Counted from the first letter of the stretch, positions 1 through 12,580 are shown. The stretch: DNA of 64,000 nucleotides from Hydractinia symbiolongicarpus (GCF_029227915.1 NC_079878.1:9734001-9798000), one strand, 5' to 3'. Made by a program: numbers and translations. Notes: generated from the sequence alone by a model not told the origin.

Positions 1-243
1 GAAACCTACTTACTGCGAGTATATTCTAATGGTGATAAAAACATCATCAATCTGGGGATCATACTTTTTAATTCACCTTAAAAAAACAAAACTTTTAATT
101 CACTTTAATTCTTTTCTAAAGAATGGAAACTGTGTGCAGAGCAAGTGCAAAAAGTAAAACAAAAAAAACTATTTACAGTTCTATCTTAAAATGGCAAGTA
201 ACCGTCAATTTCGTTCAAGATAGGGAAAGTTCAGATAGAACAA

Positions 244-245
<2 letters not shown>

Positions 246-279
<34 letters not shown>
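246..279. repeat. (TA)n microsatellite
   Basis: An uninterrupted run of alternating T and A. Confidence 0.95.
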
Positions 280-281
<2 letters not shown>

Positions 282-784
282 AGAGAAGAAGGGAGATACT
301 GAAGAAATCTGTTTTCGTAAAAAATTTATACTGGTGACCAATATTATTTAAAGTCTGCGAATTTTACTCCTCCCAGAAGGTTCCACCATTGAAGTAAAGT
401 TACAATAAAAAATAATCTAACAACATTGAAATCAATGAAGACGAGTTGCTGCAACAACAAAAAAATCTGTACAAGTCTTCATAAACACTAAACATATATA
501 TAAAAATCATATCGACGCGTTATCAATTTGTTAACTTCCTTAATTGCCATTTTGAAACCTACAATGTGCTAACGATGTTAGCAAGGATAAAAAAGAATGA
601 TCACGTGGTCGTGTATTCGAAATTACGGCTTTCCAGTATTGTTAACACAGTGATTCATTTACTTTTCCTGATGATAAAATCAAAAAATGAACTATTCGCA
701 CAAAGATTTTAGAGAATATCTCAATGATACTAATTTTTGCAGTTATTACTTTTCAGGAGTTCTGACTAAATTCATGAAATTTAA

Positions 785-950
785 TTTCCGCGAATTCTTA
801 TGTAATCGCGTAAATAAGTACTCGCAAAAACTATGACCCGCGTAAATAAGTACTCGTAAAAATTAGTACGCTCGAAAATAAGTACTCGCAAAAATTAGCA
901 CCCGCGAAAAAAGCACTCGCAAAAATTAGTACCCACAAAAATCAGTACCA
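785..950. repeat. degenerate GCGAAAATTAGTAC-type short repeat
   Basis: Around seven imperfect units of the type GCGAAAATTAGTAC / GCGTAAATAAGTACTC follow each other at roughly 20-25 bp spacing. Related isolated units occur at about 9475-9575 and 13855-13905, so this is a dispersed family that sometimes forms short arrays. It has no coding content. Confidence 0.7.
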
Positions 951-1505
951 TTAGTTCACTGCCATTGTGAGTTAAAAAAATGTTTCGCGATATAACGGAG
1001 CAAAAATTAAACATACTAAATTTTAGGGAGTAACAATTTAAGGGCGTGTAAATTAAAAGAATTAACGAAATATGAAGTAAGTTTAAAATGAATTTACAAG
1101 GTAAAATTACATAGTAAAACCTCATAATATATAAATATAAAACTTCATCAGCTTTACTATAAGTAGGCGTATGTCTCTTGTATTGTTTATATTATAAACA
1201 GACAGAAACAAGAAAAATACCAGCGAGAAGGTCATTGCTTGATATATAAAAATCAAGAAAAATTACAATAAATTTTGGCGTGACCGCTTTTCTGATTTTT
1301 TTGGACTTTTTCTATACGAAGACACAAAATATTTCTTGGCAAACTTTTTCAAGGTAGAAATAACAAATGAAATTAACAGACCCATGAAATTGCTTTAATA
1401 TTCCTCATTCAATATTCCTCATTTTTTTTTTTTTTGACAACAGTGGAAAATAGTAAGAGAACGTGCTGTTGCTACAATGTAGTGGCGCGAGGATAGATTC
1501 GTTAC

Positions 1506-4099
1506 TTAGAACACTCTATCAAATATACTACCATTCATGTTTTGAGATGGTGCTTGTGGTCTTGATGGTCCTGCTTGTCCCAGGCGCGCTCCACCTGCTC
1601 GCCGTGGTGTTGTCAACAACTCAAAATTGGATGTGTTCAATCTCGATAAAGTTTTAGTGAGATCGCACGGCATTGGGTCGCTCCAAAAAAAATCATGATT
1701 GAGAGCTGTGTCAGCATCATACCGCTTTGATGGATCCAATGCTAGTAGTTTATCGATCAAATCTAAAGCTTGCGGATCCTTTACATAGGACTTTAGTCTG
1801 TCTTTAACTCTTCTTCTTGCATTTTGTGTTAATTCCATTTTTGAGAATAATTCTAACTTTTCAATTCCCGGCCATACCTCAGGACTTAGCGTACCACACA
1901 AACTTGAGATTAAATTTAACTGATGCTGTTCAGTGCTACCTTGCATAATAGGACTGCGGGTCCACATTTCTGCCATGATGCAACCAGCACCCCACATATC
2001 AATTGGTGGGCCGTAGTTGCGCTCTCCCAGTAATAGTTCGGGTGGGCGATACCATAGGGTAACCACTCTATTTGTGTAACTAAATTAAAAAAAAAATTAA
2101 ATGTGTAGTTGAAAAACATTTGAAACTTGTTGATTGGTCACAAAAGGTCTACAAATTAAACCTGACTGAGAATAATCTCTGACCATTATTTTAACATAGA
2201 CAAAGTGTTAGTGGTTACTCTGCCCTACCTAATTGTAAAGAATGGTCAATGGTTAGAGGTAGATATTTAAGGGGTGTCAAATCGTTAGGAAATACATATT
2301 CAACTCGCATTTAGTAACCTAATAATACTTGGGAGTGTGGAAGAATTATGATTTGATATAGATAAGGGGTCACCAATAGATTAAGGGGTCACCAATAAGG
2401 GGTCGCCAATAAATTATGGTCTGCTTATTCTGATGTAAAAGGAAAAAGATCTTTTGTACATTTTTTTCTTCCTGACACCACTGTCAGTCTGTGCTATACT
2501 GAAGAACTTTGCACTTGAGAGAGTGACGTTAGATAGATATGTTTTTCTTTTAAATTGTTCCAAAACCTTTTTTGTGTTTAATATTGGTTTTCCTGACAAC
2601 GGTCGATATAAACATGTGACGGTTTTTTCTTTACTGATAACCATATTACACATTTTGTTGAGCTTAAAAAAATATTACACAATAGAAATTTGCCGAATTT
2701 CCTAATTATGCCAAACTTAATTAAAGAGGTCGATACTAAAAATAATTCCCTTCCCTAAGTTCCTTAGCAAAAGGTAGAACAAATTACCTAATTTCGTAAA
2801 CATTTCTGTTCGATTGCGAGCTGAATGTTACAGTTAAACCCTTCATATAGCAGAGCTTTTTAAGAATAGCCTCATTTTTAAAATAATTATTTTTTTTCAA
2901 ATTAAAATGAAATCCAACCAGAATATTCTATTACTCTAAAAACTTCAGTTTTTCATGATAATTTGATATTCCATCTGAATATCCTTATTTAAAGAACATA
3001 GAACCATTATGAAATGTGGGATGACGTCATAATTATAATTTATGAAATTCGGGAAAGGTGTATTGGGCCTATTTTTGATCATAATTAGTTACCAAATGCA
3101 TACATCCTCAGCCATAATAGAATAACCAGGAGAGAAAGCAGATTTCATTCATGTGTCTGGTCATGTTTTTCACAAGAAAAATATTAAAAACATAGGCTGG
3201 GGCAACATAAAAGCGAACACATACTGAACTTTGATTATTTTTCTAAAAACAGGGTCGCCACTCTTTTTTCTATATTTTTTTAAAAGAATTTCAGAATATT
3301 TGAGGAGATTTTAAAGGTCATCACCTTTAACATCTTCTTCAATACCAATAAGTTAGGACAAATTATTGCCATACAAATTTTTATGCATTTTTAAAATAAA
3401 AATATGTTTGAGAAGACTTTTCAAAATTGAGGAGATTTGATGAGTTAAGTGGTGGCACGGCAACCCTGAAAAATTAATTTAAAAAGATTCGACTCTGATT
3501 CAGAACTTGTATAAAAAAGCAGCTTAAAACATAATCAGAAATAAATCTTATTACCGGTTTTTAACAGGATCTCTGTTCAAGTATATTCCTCGTGCCAAAC
3601 CAAAATCAGCAAGTTTTAGCACACCAGCTTTCGTGATCAAAACATTAGCAGCCTTCATATCACGATGGAGAATTTTGTTGAAATGAATAAAATACAAAGC
3701 ATTGCATAACATTTGCATAGTCTTTTTAATCTCTCCCAGAGAGAATCTAACCTGTTGGTTACACAACAGTCCAGCTAAGTCGTGCTCACAAAATTCGAAC
3801 ACTAAATAAATGCTTGCTCTTTGTCGGTTATAATCAGAGGCTTTCGTTCGACATATTTCCAGCAAGCAAACAATATTCTCGTGCTGCAGCAGTTTTAGTA
3901 TTTTTATTTCTCTTAGTGCTGTGATAGGAAAGCCTTCCTTTTCGTTCTCCATAAGGATTTTTTTTAATGCAACTATCTGTCTTGTTTTTCTATTTCTTGC
4001 TTTGAATACTTCTCCAAAGGTTCCTTGTCCAACTTTTGTAAGCTTTTCATATTTTCCAACTTCATCACAAAAAGGGAACTCCATTTTCGCTGCACACAT
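1506..4099 (-). CDS. CDK9: Cyclin-dependent kinase 9 (P-TEFb catalytic subunit), 2 coding exons
   Basis: Serine/threonine kinase that, with cyclin T, phosphorylates the RNA polymerase II C-terminal domain and pause factors to release promoter-proximal pausing in the nucleus. Exon 1 is 4099-3555 and exon 2 is 2079-1506. The join restores N-R-Y-T-N-R across a split Arg codon and gives 372 aa, the length of human CDK9. Visible motifs: N-terminal FPFCDEVGKYEKL; glycine loop GQGTFGEVFKA; VALKK lysine; the name-giving PITALRE helix; catalytic HRDMKAAN; DFGLAR; activation segment NRVVTLWYRPPELLLG; and a C-terminal tail rich in Pro/Ala/Arg as in animal CDK9. An acceptor-like TTAG lies just upstream of the ATG, so a 5' leader exon is likely. 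Paralogues CDK12/13 are excluded by PITALRE and the short length. No disabling change seen. Confidence 0.95.
2363..2412. repeat. short tandem repeat in CDK9 intron
   Basis: Three near-identical copies of AAGGGGTCACCAAT follow one another with a short spacer, inside the single CDK9 coding intron. Confidence 0.7.
3251..3467. mobile_element. MITE-like element, AGGGTYGCCAC termini, in CDK9 intron
   Basis: Begins AGGGTCGCCAC and ends GTGGCACGGCAACCCT, imperfect terminal inverted repeats. Inside it carries phrases such as 'gaggagatttga' that recur in a larger copy at 47707-48040. No coding capacity, so a non-autonomous DNA element is the simplest reading. Confidence 0.5.
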
Positions 4100-5340
4100 T
4101 TTCTTATCTACCTACCTAATAAAAAAAACATACACAAAATGTGAAAATATACTATTATCAGTAATTCAGAGTGAAGAATACTAAGTTTCAAAAAATCTTA
4201 CCACCCATTTCAATTTATTTATTTATCTACAATTATGTTGCTAAGATTAAAAATTATGATTCTTTGAACAAAAATACGTACAAGATGAAGTGTTTTGTTA
4301 TTTTGTTGAAACATACGCAGTAAATTATATATATAAACAAAAACAAATCTTGGTCACTGGTTTGAAATACAATCTTACCATAGAAATAAAACTGAATTCA
4401 CACATAAGATAAGATAATTTTATTTAGAGTCGATAAAATATACAATCTTGTACAGTCTTTGAATTTCAGATATACTTGCCTTGGCAAATAATTGCCGAAG
4501 TAACTTCGCAATTTTTCAAAATCACTTCACAAGACAATGGTCAAAAGCACTAAAAACCTTCGGCAATTGCCTCGGCAGACTTCGGCACTTTTTAAAATGA
4601 AAAAAATATAAATATGATGCCAAGCCTTGACAATATTTTTGTTTTTCTTGGGAACGATAATACAACCTTACTTGGTCACTCCACCATTTTGAACCGCAGG
4701 CCAAATTGAATAAAACTACAGGGCCGATATTAAGTTTGTCAACACAGTGCAGTGCATTGGTTGAAGGGATCGTGTTGTCTACCTCTACGTCACTTAAGGG
4801 TTTTACAACATTCTCCCTTAACAGAGAATTCGATAGCTGGGGGCATCGAGACTATATGTTTTTTATTTTTCGTCGTTTTTGAAGTGGGCAGTGGAAAGTT
4901 ATTTGTGTCATTGTGGCGATATCTGTTTGATGAAATCTAGGAGTATGGATAATATGAATATTCATAAAAAAGGGAAACTACAACAGTTGATGATCGAGTT
5001 TTTCATCGGCAATATTATTGCCGGAGAGAAACCTTATAACTGATAATACTTTGGCAATTACTTCGGCAATTGCCGAGTGCCGAAGCGAAATTTGAAGGAT
5101 GTTGTATAAGTTACTTTAATAAAAGAAAATGAAATAAAATTTAAACTGTACCATTTCCCTGCCAGATATGATTCGTCAATTTATGAGATAATAATTTCTG
5201 GGAGGGAAGGCGGTTAGCCTACTAAGGCTAATTAAAATCGACTATAATTAAAATATAAAGGAAAAAATAAATCTAGTTTATATAACCTAAACATGGTATA
5301 TAGGTACAGCACATGGACGGCATTTGCAGTGTAGACTATC
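4100..5340. other. intergenic, includes a GGCAATTGCCGAAG fold-back region
   Basis: No gene recognised. From about 4475 to 5095 both ends carry variants of CTTCGGCAATTGCC in opposite orientation (about 4478-4590 and 5049-5088), which suggests a decayed non-autonomous element of roughly 0.6 kb. The rest is AT-rich and featureless. Confidence 0.4.
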
Positions 5341-5385
5341 CAACTGCTGAATCTTTTTGCAGAAAACGCTAAAACTTTTCACTGC

Positions 5386-6539
5386 CTATGGAAGACTGTC
5401 CCATAACTGAGATCCAATATGAGAAGCAGACACTAGCAGACAGACAATTCTGTTTCTCATAATAGAGCACCCCCTTCGCAAATTGTATAGTGGAGTTTCT
5501 TTAAAAGGAAAAACACTTTGCATATAGGATGGGCTTAAACCATTTCTAGTCTTAAATACCTCTCTAAGTAATAAATCACAATAATGACGGTGCATAGTTT
5601 TGCAGACCGATCTCTCTTGTGTAGGATCATAACACAACTCAAGGGTTCTGATATGCACTCGTTCTATTCTTGCTAGAGATGACCTAGTTGTGAAAGACCA
5701 AATAAGAGGACAATATCTGGTTTCTGACGCTACAAACAAATTCGCTATAATACTTCGTTCATCAAATGACATAAATATAGATATTCGTCTTAAAGCAGAT
5801 AACTTGGCACTAGCACTCTTGCACAATGCATTTATATGCTTTGTGAAGGAAAGGGCATTGTCAAAGTTAACTCCAAACAATTTTACATTGTTACATTCCT
5901 TTAAAATGTTTCCATTAAAATTTATTAAAACAAGAGAAAACCTTGCTTTCTCAAACACAATTAGTTGACACTTATCAGCATTAAGTTGAAGACCATTGTT
6001 AGAGAACCATTCCGATACAAAAACTAAAGCTTTTTCTAACTTCTGCTTCACTTTAGTGATATCAGTAGACGATGCATAAAGTGTATTGTCATCAGCATAG
6101 TTGCATATGCTCACGTGATTATCACTAAAATCTAGCATGAGATCGTTCTAAACATTAAAAAGCAAAGGTCCAATAATTGAGCCCTGAGGCACACCAATAA
6201 ACAGATCAAGCCATGAGCTATATTTGCCACCTAATCCTACCCTTTGCTTAAGACTAGTGAGGTAACTACGAATGACATGTAGAGCTTGATTTGAGAAACC
6301 ATATGCATCTTTGCAAGAAGTAATTCATGGTCAATGCAGTCAAATGCTTTATCCAAATCCTTTAAAACAACTGCCACATATCTTCCCTGATCTAATCCCC
6401 TATGCCAATCATGCATCATGTGTAATAACACATGCTGTGAACTATAGCCTTTCCTAAAACCACTCAATAACGGTAGCATCTTACCCAACATGAAAAAAGA
6501 TATCTTGAAAATCCAGAAAACTTTTTTTTGTAAACACAT
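5386..6539 (-). pseudogene. decayed CR1/L2-like LINE reverse transcriptase
   Basis: Two open pieces on the minus strand belong to one reverse transcriptase: 6539-6237 carries FRKGYSSQHVLL and a palm motif VLKDLDKAFDCIDHELL, and 6138-5386 carries YADDNTLYASS followed by a conserved C-terminal region ending near QLWDSLP. Between them the bases encode GVPQGSIIGPLLFNV followed by an in-frame stop, so frame and reading are broken. The 5' part of the ORF, including any endonuclease, is missing. This is a non-LTR retrotransposon relic of the CR1/L2/Jockey type; I cannot fix the clade without a tree. Confidence 0.85.
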
Positions 6540-6600
6540 TTATTGTTGAAAATAAAAGTAAGGTCTTTTATTTTCAACAATGAATGTATTTACAAAAAAA
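6523..6600. repeat. 36-bp-arm hairpin
   Basis: Arms 6523-6558 and 6565-6600 are inverted copies with two mismatches and a 6-base loop. It lies at the truncated 5' edge of the LINE relic, so it may mark a fold-back joined at insertion. Confidence 0.8.
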
Positions 6601-6815
6601 TTTTTGAGATTTATTAAAACGTGCCGACATTATTCCTTTTCACAAAAAGGGTCCCAAGACAAAAAAAGATAACTTCTGGCAGATGGCTTCCATCTGTCTC
6701 TAAAGTATTGAACGTGCATACTTTGCTGGGCGTTTTCGTTAGCAGTTTGAAACATTTATCAAATTACTTCAAAACCATGGAATATAAATATATAGGAGTA
6801 GGAGATAAGCTTTAA

Positions 6816-7003
6816 CATCATACAACTTCAAACATATATTTGAATACTTAACCACTTTCAAAAGGAGCATAACAGATGTAACAAAATTTTGGTTATTTTT
6901 TTTAGTCAAATTTGGTACTAAAATAACCAAAATTTTGTTACATCTGTTATGCTCCTTTTGAAAGTGGTTAAGTATTCAAATATATGTTTGAAGTTGTATG
7001 GTG
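6816..7003. repeat. long near-perfect hairpin, 84-bp arms
   Basis: 6816-6899 and 6920-7003 are inverted copies with a single mismatch, separated by a 20-base loop. A transcript from either strand would fold into an almost perfect 84-bp duplex. No ORF is present. A fold-back MITE or a young palindromic duplication is likeliest; a small-RNA source is possible but unsupported. Confidence 0.85.
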
Positions 7004-10000
7004 CTGTTAACAAAGTTCTATAAATTACACCCATTCAACAGTTTACAAAAACAAATAACACAAATTATTTTTGTTAAAACTGTTTAAAATTTTTTAATAT
7101 AGTTTTTAGAAGAGAGGACAGGTTTTGCCCTGATTTTTTAATCTTTCATCAGATTTATTTCTACGGAATAATTTTTAAAATGATTAACCATTATTGGGAA
7201 ATTGGTTTGTATAAACAAGTAGAATAAACTTGCTACAAATGCCCTTTTCCAATTGATTTCTTCAAACAGAAGTGAATGAGGGTTTAAACTATTATCAAGA
7301 CTGCAGATTGATATTATCAAGACTGCAGATGATAACGAAGGTGCTGACTTACTGAGCTTAGGCACTGTTTCAAATAAAATTCACAATTTTTGTCCAAAAA
7401 CTCCTGACACACCCATTATATCCAAAATGCAAAACAGCACTTTCTCAATTCCATTGGTTTTTGATTGGTCACAAAAAAGAAAGCCCTTGAAGTAAAAACT
7501 TGTAGGACTTTTTTTAATGGTACAGTCACATCTGTGTTAACAGTGACCACTTTAGGGAACATTTTAGCAGCAGTTATACCTGCTTATAGCAACCACGTTC
7601 CTAACGCGACCAACAACCACAAAATTTGCCTTCCTAATTGCATCACAACTTGTATATAACAGCCACTAAAATAAGATTGCTCACTGTTAAACTATATTGT
7701 TTTTGTTTTTGTAGTATTACCTTGGACTACCTTTTGTATATGTATGTTGTATGACATATTTGTTGACATCTGTTGACATAAGTCCAAGGTAACTGAGGTG
7801 TCTGAGGGGTAGATAGATTGGTTCTTCAGTTCTAAATTTTTCAAAAAATATTTCAATTTTTATTTCTAACTTTTTGCAAAGAATTATAATGGAACACCTG
7901 GCTTTAAAAGGATTTCTGGAAAACAATAGAAACACACAAGACGTGATTTTTTATCATTATGGTCAAGGAAAAAACAGTATTGAAATGGAACTATTCCTGT
8001 TTTGGATATGGGATTAACGAAAATACCAACGTAACAAAAATAGATTCCCATGGCTGGTGACAAGAGGTCAATCTGGCTTAGCAAAAAAGGTCATCCCACA
8101 GCTTTGGTTGGAGAGCATTTTGAGGTTGCCTTTTTGTCCTACTTTGTATTGGCTCTGAAAAAAAATATCATTTTGTTCACTTTGTCAATACGGTCCAACT
8201 CCTGTCAAAGCAGTTTTGGTCCAAAATTTAATTTAAACTATATTTCAACTGCAAGAGAGCAAAAGATGCCTCCACTCAGAATTAAAGTTTAAAATGGACT
8301 GGTCTACAACTTAATTTGTGCATTTGTTTGGCTGTCGATTTGTGTGGGGTCTGCGAATTGATGAATAATGAGTGAAGTTGTCATATCAGTACCAAAGCTG
8401 TTTGTTTAGCTAAATAATCAGGTACATGAATAGCTGTTTTATTCTCCTGCTACATCTGTATTATGATTTTATTTTTTCCTAACTTCTTACTTTAAATCTT
8501 CACATATTGTGTGACATGTAGTATAGATGGATTTCAGCGTGACGTTATTTGTTTACTTTCCAGTGGTAAGCTCCTTGGCTCTGGCATTTGTGTGGCAGGA
8601 AAACAGATGCTAGGATTTGGTGAAGAGTGGTACTGTGGATTTATTCTAACGGAAACATTGTTGAGGTTATAAACTATTATCAAGTGTAGTAGTTTGATGC
8701 CTTCTGTTTTATTTGAATTCATTTGAAGTTCTAAGAATGCCTTTGTGTAGAGAAATGGACTGATAATTACTTTGCTTCACCTGCTTCACCATCTTTTTTC
8801 TTGCCACAGAAATGCCACCATTAAGAATGTAAACAACGGAATTCATCTATAGGTGAGTTTTTCCTAATTTAGCTTCACTTTAATTCAGACACTTGTTAAC
8901 ATTCTGCTTTGTTAGCTATGCTACTGTTGTGGTGGCCAGCAAGTGTAAAGCAAAACAAAGAATGACATTTTGTTGTTGCACTTAATAAGCTGCCAGTTTT
9001 CTACCTAAAATTTTAAAAACCTAAAAAATATATTATCAGCTTAGCTAGTAAGGTAACCTACAGTCAGGTACTGATCAGGGGATGATCAGGTAGTTAAGAA
9101 AAGGAAACTTCTTCTCTCACAAGTCAAAAGTTTTTGCCACAAAAAACTTTTTTCATCATTTCGTTCTGGCGTTCGTCTCAATTAAAATTGCTGTGTCAGC
9201 GATTTCAATATTGACTTATCCCGAAATGTGTGTAAAATCGGGGAATAGGGGGGTGGTGGGGGGAAGCAAATGTTGTTTCCAAGCAAATTTTGGACTGCTC
9301 GAGGACTTTGTTAAGTCAACAATGCGGAGAATTTGTCGTTCTGTAAAGAACACGCCACCCTGATTTAAACTGTCAGATCCATTACCCCCTTTCAACTTCA
9401 CTTATTAGATAAGAGAGAAAGAAGAAGCTGGGACGGTGGGGAAGGTTAAGAATATTCACCTTTAAAAAGGAACTATTTTTGCGAAATTAAATTTTCGCCA
9501 ATTTCACGAAAATTCGTTTCTGCGAATGTGTTGAAGAATGTCGAAATTCACGAAAATTAATTTCCGCGAAATTTAGAGTTTTTTTTCTTTTTAAAAACTG
9601 ATTTACACTAACTAATTTTTCTTCTATTTACTTTTTTTGCGAAATTTGCGAACTTTAATTCTCGCTAAGTATTTGGATTTGCTAACCTCGCAAGAATCAC
9701 CAATACCAATCTATTATATAAACAGTATTGTTGTGCTAAGTTTTAGACAAGTGCTCTCCTGCATGTTTAATCGTGTTCCTAGGGGCTTTCTTTTGCTATG
9801 TGGACCTGGGATCGAGGTTGCTACATGTTTTATGTAAAAGAAGATGTAATATTTTAATGAAGCTAGATGTTCTCGTGTGTTCATGAACTTTCAACACACA
9901 CCAGAACATAGATTACTGTATTTGTAATCAGTATTGTAACAACCCTCTCCCCAAACCTCGTTCCCATCCTTTTTTTATTTATTGAATTTAAATGACGTTG

Positions 10001-10064
10001 AGAAGAAACCTTTATAGGTTAGTGACTAGGAGTTTTTTAAAACTCCAACATATGGCTTAGTCAA

Positions 10065-10165
10065 CCTCGTCCTCAGGGCTTTTTTCTCTCACCTGGAGCT
10101 GCGCTTGCCGTCAGATGTACAATATGCGACAACAGATCCTGCGATCGAGGTTGTGACCTAGTCTT
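10065..10165. mobile_element. MITE-like piece with CCTCGTCC ... ATCGAGGTTG ends
   Basis: Runs from 'caacctcgtcctcagggc' to 'gatcgaggttgtgacc', with an internal GCCGTCAGATG. Related text occurs near 57115-57200 (GCCGTCAGATGCACA ... GATCGAGATTGACC), so this is a dispersed family. No coding content. Confidence 0.45.
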
Positions 10166-11390
10166 TTTTAAGTGTGTCTGATTATGACATACTAGTTAAC
10201 TATTTTTGCGCTTTACTTTAGTTAATACTACTTGATGCCTTTCGTATATGCTTGACATAAACTCAGAATAAAAAGATCCAGGTTTTATATATATGACACG
10301 TGACGCACAGTACAAAACACGGACTCACGAACCATAGTACTAAGCATAGAACATAATAATGAGTAGAGTCTCGTATAACTGCAGACCTTACACCAAAATA
10401 AAACCATTTTTGTTAGGCTTAGTATTACCAAAACCTTAATGGTTTTATTAAACAAATTAAGCAAACTACGTAAAATATTTCTTTTGTCCTTCGGATTTCA
10501 CACTTTTCGTACAGTTTATTTATCAAATTGTAATTTGGCGAAATACTTATGTGAAAAGTAAGCAGTGATAAGAAAAAACCTTTGCATGATTGACCCATAG
10601 TTTTTTGTCAGCGTAGCAAGATGTTGACATGCTGTAAATGGTCACAGAGATTTATGAACAAGTGTTTAAAGTTTACTGTTACTGTATGCTATTTTAAAGT
10701 TTCAATTTGTAGCAATGCGTTCTGGTGGTGGCAATGCTTTCTGTATGTAAACGCCCACCTCCTTTTGATCTAGTTGAGCTCCCCTAAATTGTAGCTACAA
10801 TTCTTCTAAAATGTTGTGTTACAGAAGTTGTTTACAGAATTATGAACATAATTTCTGGGGGATTATTTTATCCAGAGGATTTGCATGACGTGATGTTATT
10901 GAAGATAAGCAAACAGCTCTTCTCAACTTCGTGATTTTGTTGCTATATATCCACGCAGTAATCTAGAGATTTTCTGATGATACAAAATAGTTTTTTGATG
11001 ATGGAGTGTCAAGTTTCGAAATGACACGCGTTTGTTGATTCAATTGAAGACGTCATTAGCACGTTAAACAGTTGTATTTGCAAAGAAAACTTTTGAAGAG
11101 GTTTTTCATACCTCGTAAATAATAAAGTCGGTTTCATGGTTTGAAGTTTCTCTCAGCGAAGAAATTTGCATCACACCATGGCTATAAAGTTTCTGACTGT
11201 GAATGAAAATTTCTGAAAATGTCTGTTTCTTACTATCATTTATACAATTGGCATCAGAGGGGTATATTCTAAATGTCAAACATTAATTCTTGCAATATTT
11301 GGGTCAATCGCCTGCCAAACGAACATTGATCTCAGGACTTAATCTTAGCCCACGAACTGTTAACCTTCTACTTTGATACAAAGAATCGTA

Positions 11391-11480
11391 ACCTCGTGCC
11401 CAGGAAGTTTGCCTTTTGTTTAGCCGTCAAGTAAGCGCTAGCGGCTTGACATAGGCAACAAACCTTGGGGACGACAATGC
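11391..11480. mobile_element. short palindromic MITE (family with 45120-45182)
   Basis: Opens with AACCTCGTGCCCAGG and closes with CCTTGGGGACGAC in inverted orientation, around a core GCCGTCAAGTAAGCGCTAGC. A half copy with the same core, inverted, lies at 45120-45182. Size and inverted ends fit a miniature DNA element. Confidence 0.55.
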
Positions 11481-11762
11481 GGAGAATCGTAAAAAGAAAA
11501 TAATCATCAGGTGCAGCACATCTGGTTTTGTTTTATGTTTTTTTTGTCATTATTAGCAGTAACTATGTATTAACTGAAGGGGTTGAGTGGATTTGGAACG
11601 CAAAAAATTAGATATGGATTTGATAGGTATGGAGGGAGGGAGAGATTGTTTTTATGAAGATAAAACAACATGAATCGACGTTAAGTGAAAATCACATATA
11701 TTAATTCGATTTAAAATTTTTATCTACAATAAATATTTCACTATATTTCATATAGGATTAAA

Positions 11763-12131
11763 TTATTCAGCTGCTTTTGGTGGTGACTTTAAATCGGCTA
11801 GTTCTTTCTCTTTCGTTGCAAGTGCTTCGCTAACATCTAGAAATAGATAAATTCGCGCTAAAAATTAACAATGTTGACATCACGTAAGAAAGCCACAAAA
11901 GCATATAAGTTTGTTTCAAATTTGCCGACAGCGATATTTAAGAAATTTTGTTTGTTTTTTATTTTGTTTGTGGGATTTAATTCTTGCAAAAATTTAGGCG
12001 TTTATGTCAATCCATAATTTAAGTATATATATATATTTTTTTTTACCTTCTCCTCCTTCAGCTTTCTTTTTCAAATCAGCAATTTCTTTTTCCAATGCTT
12101 GGATCTGCGTGGTTTTGTCATCGTCACCCAT
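11763..12131 (-). CDS. pedibin/Hym-346-like peptide precursor, 52 aa
   Basis: Coding exon 1 is 12131-12047 and exon 2 is 11836-11763; joined they give exactly 52 codons plus stop. The product starts MGDDDKTTQIQALEKEIADL and is an acidic/basic heptad-like helix with two related halves (ALEKEIADLKKK and ATKEKELADLK). Residues about 26-42, GGEDVSEALATKEKELA, resemble the Hydra foot-activating peptide pedibin/Hym-346, which I recall as containing GEDVSHELEEKEKALA. There is no signal peptide or dibasic site, and I recall the Hydra precursor as similarly tiny. A donor GTGAGT at 12508 and an acceptor next to 12183 add a noncoding leader exon. Orthology rests on remembered sequence. The splice joins are strongly supported by frame and consensus. 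Confidence 0.8.
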
Positions 12132-12183
12132 GCTGAAGAATGTTTGAATAATCGAATTATCGAAAAAGATTGCCTGAAGTGAT

Positions 12184-12580
12184 CTAAAAACAATAAATAT
12201 ACAATAATTACTATTCTCGCCTGAAAAGTTCTTTAGGATAAGCTCTGTTTATCTGGAGCCCTGGGAACGAGAATGGAAGCAATAGAGAAATCAAACGTAT
12301 TTTGTAGGATGGAACTAAGTCATTGTTTACACGACAACTTCTGTATGCGAAAAAGCGAAATTTAAGATAAGGAATTTGCTCTGAATAGTCCTACCCAGCA
12401 TTTCTAAATGTTTAAAGTAGAGATAAATAGCTTACAAAAGCACATCGAAAAACTTGATGGAAAATCAACTTGAAAAGTAAATCTTAGTTTACCAGTTTTA
12501 TTACTCACCAAAAACACAGCACTGCTGAAGATTAACCCTCGAGTGATGTTTTCCATAAATTTAAGCTCTATTTATGCTAC
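12184..12580 (-). promoter_or_regulatory. leader intron, leader exon and TATA-like promoter of the pedibin-like gene
   Basis: The coding exon begins after a TTTTTAG acceptor at 12184-12190. A GTGAGT donor at 12503-12508 ends a leader exon whose 5' part lies near 12510-12550. On the minus strand a TATA-like ATAAATA (12569-12575) sits some tens of bases upstream of that exon. The transcription start itself cannot be read from sequence. Confidence 0.45.

Larger units (their letters stand above)
1..1390. other. intergenic, AT-rich with degenerate repeats
   Basis: No gene recognised. The stretch holds a (TA)n run at about 246-279 and a degenerate short repeat at about 785-950. Its right end is the 3' flank of the CDK9 gene, which reads leftward. 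An ATTAAA variant polyadenylation hexamer for that gene is visible on the minus strand at about 1394-1399. Confidence 0.6.
7010..11690. other. intergenic, no gene recognised
   Basis: Short open stretches here lack family resemblance and splice support. Visible items are a small CCTTGGAC hairpin near 7720-7790, cGAAATTcaCGAAAATTaa-type repeat units at 9475-9575, a MITE-like piece near 10065-10165, and the palindromic element at 11391-11480. Confidence 0.5.

Noticed and set aside
2414-2705. Overlapping frames on both strands in the CDK9 intron
   Set aside because: No similarity and no conserved splice sites; CDK9 exons join cleanly without them.
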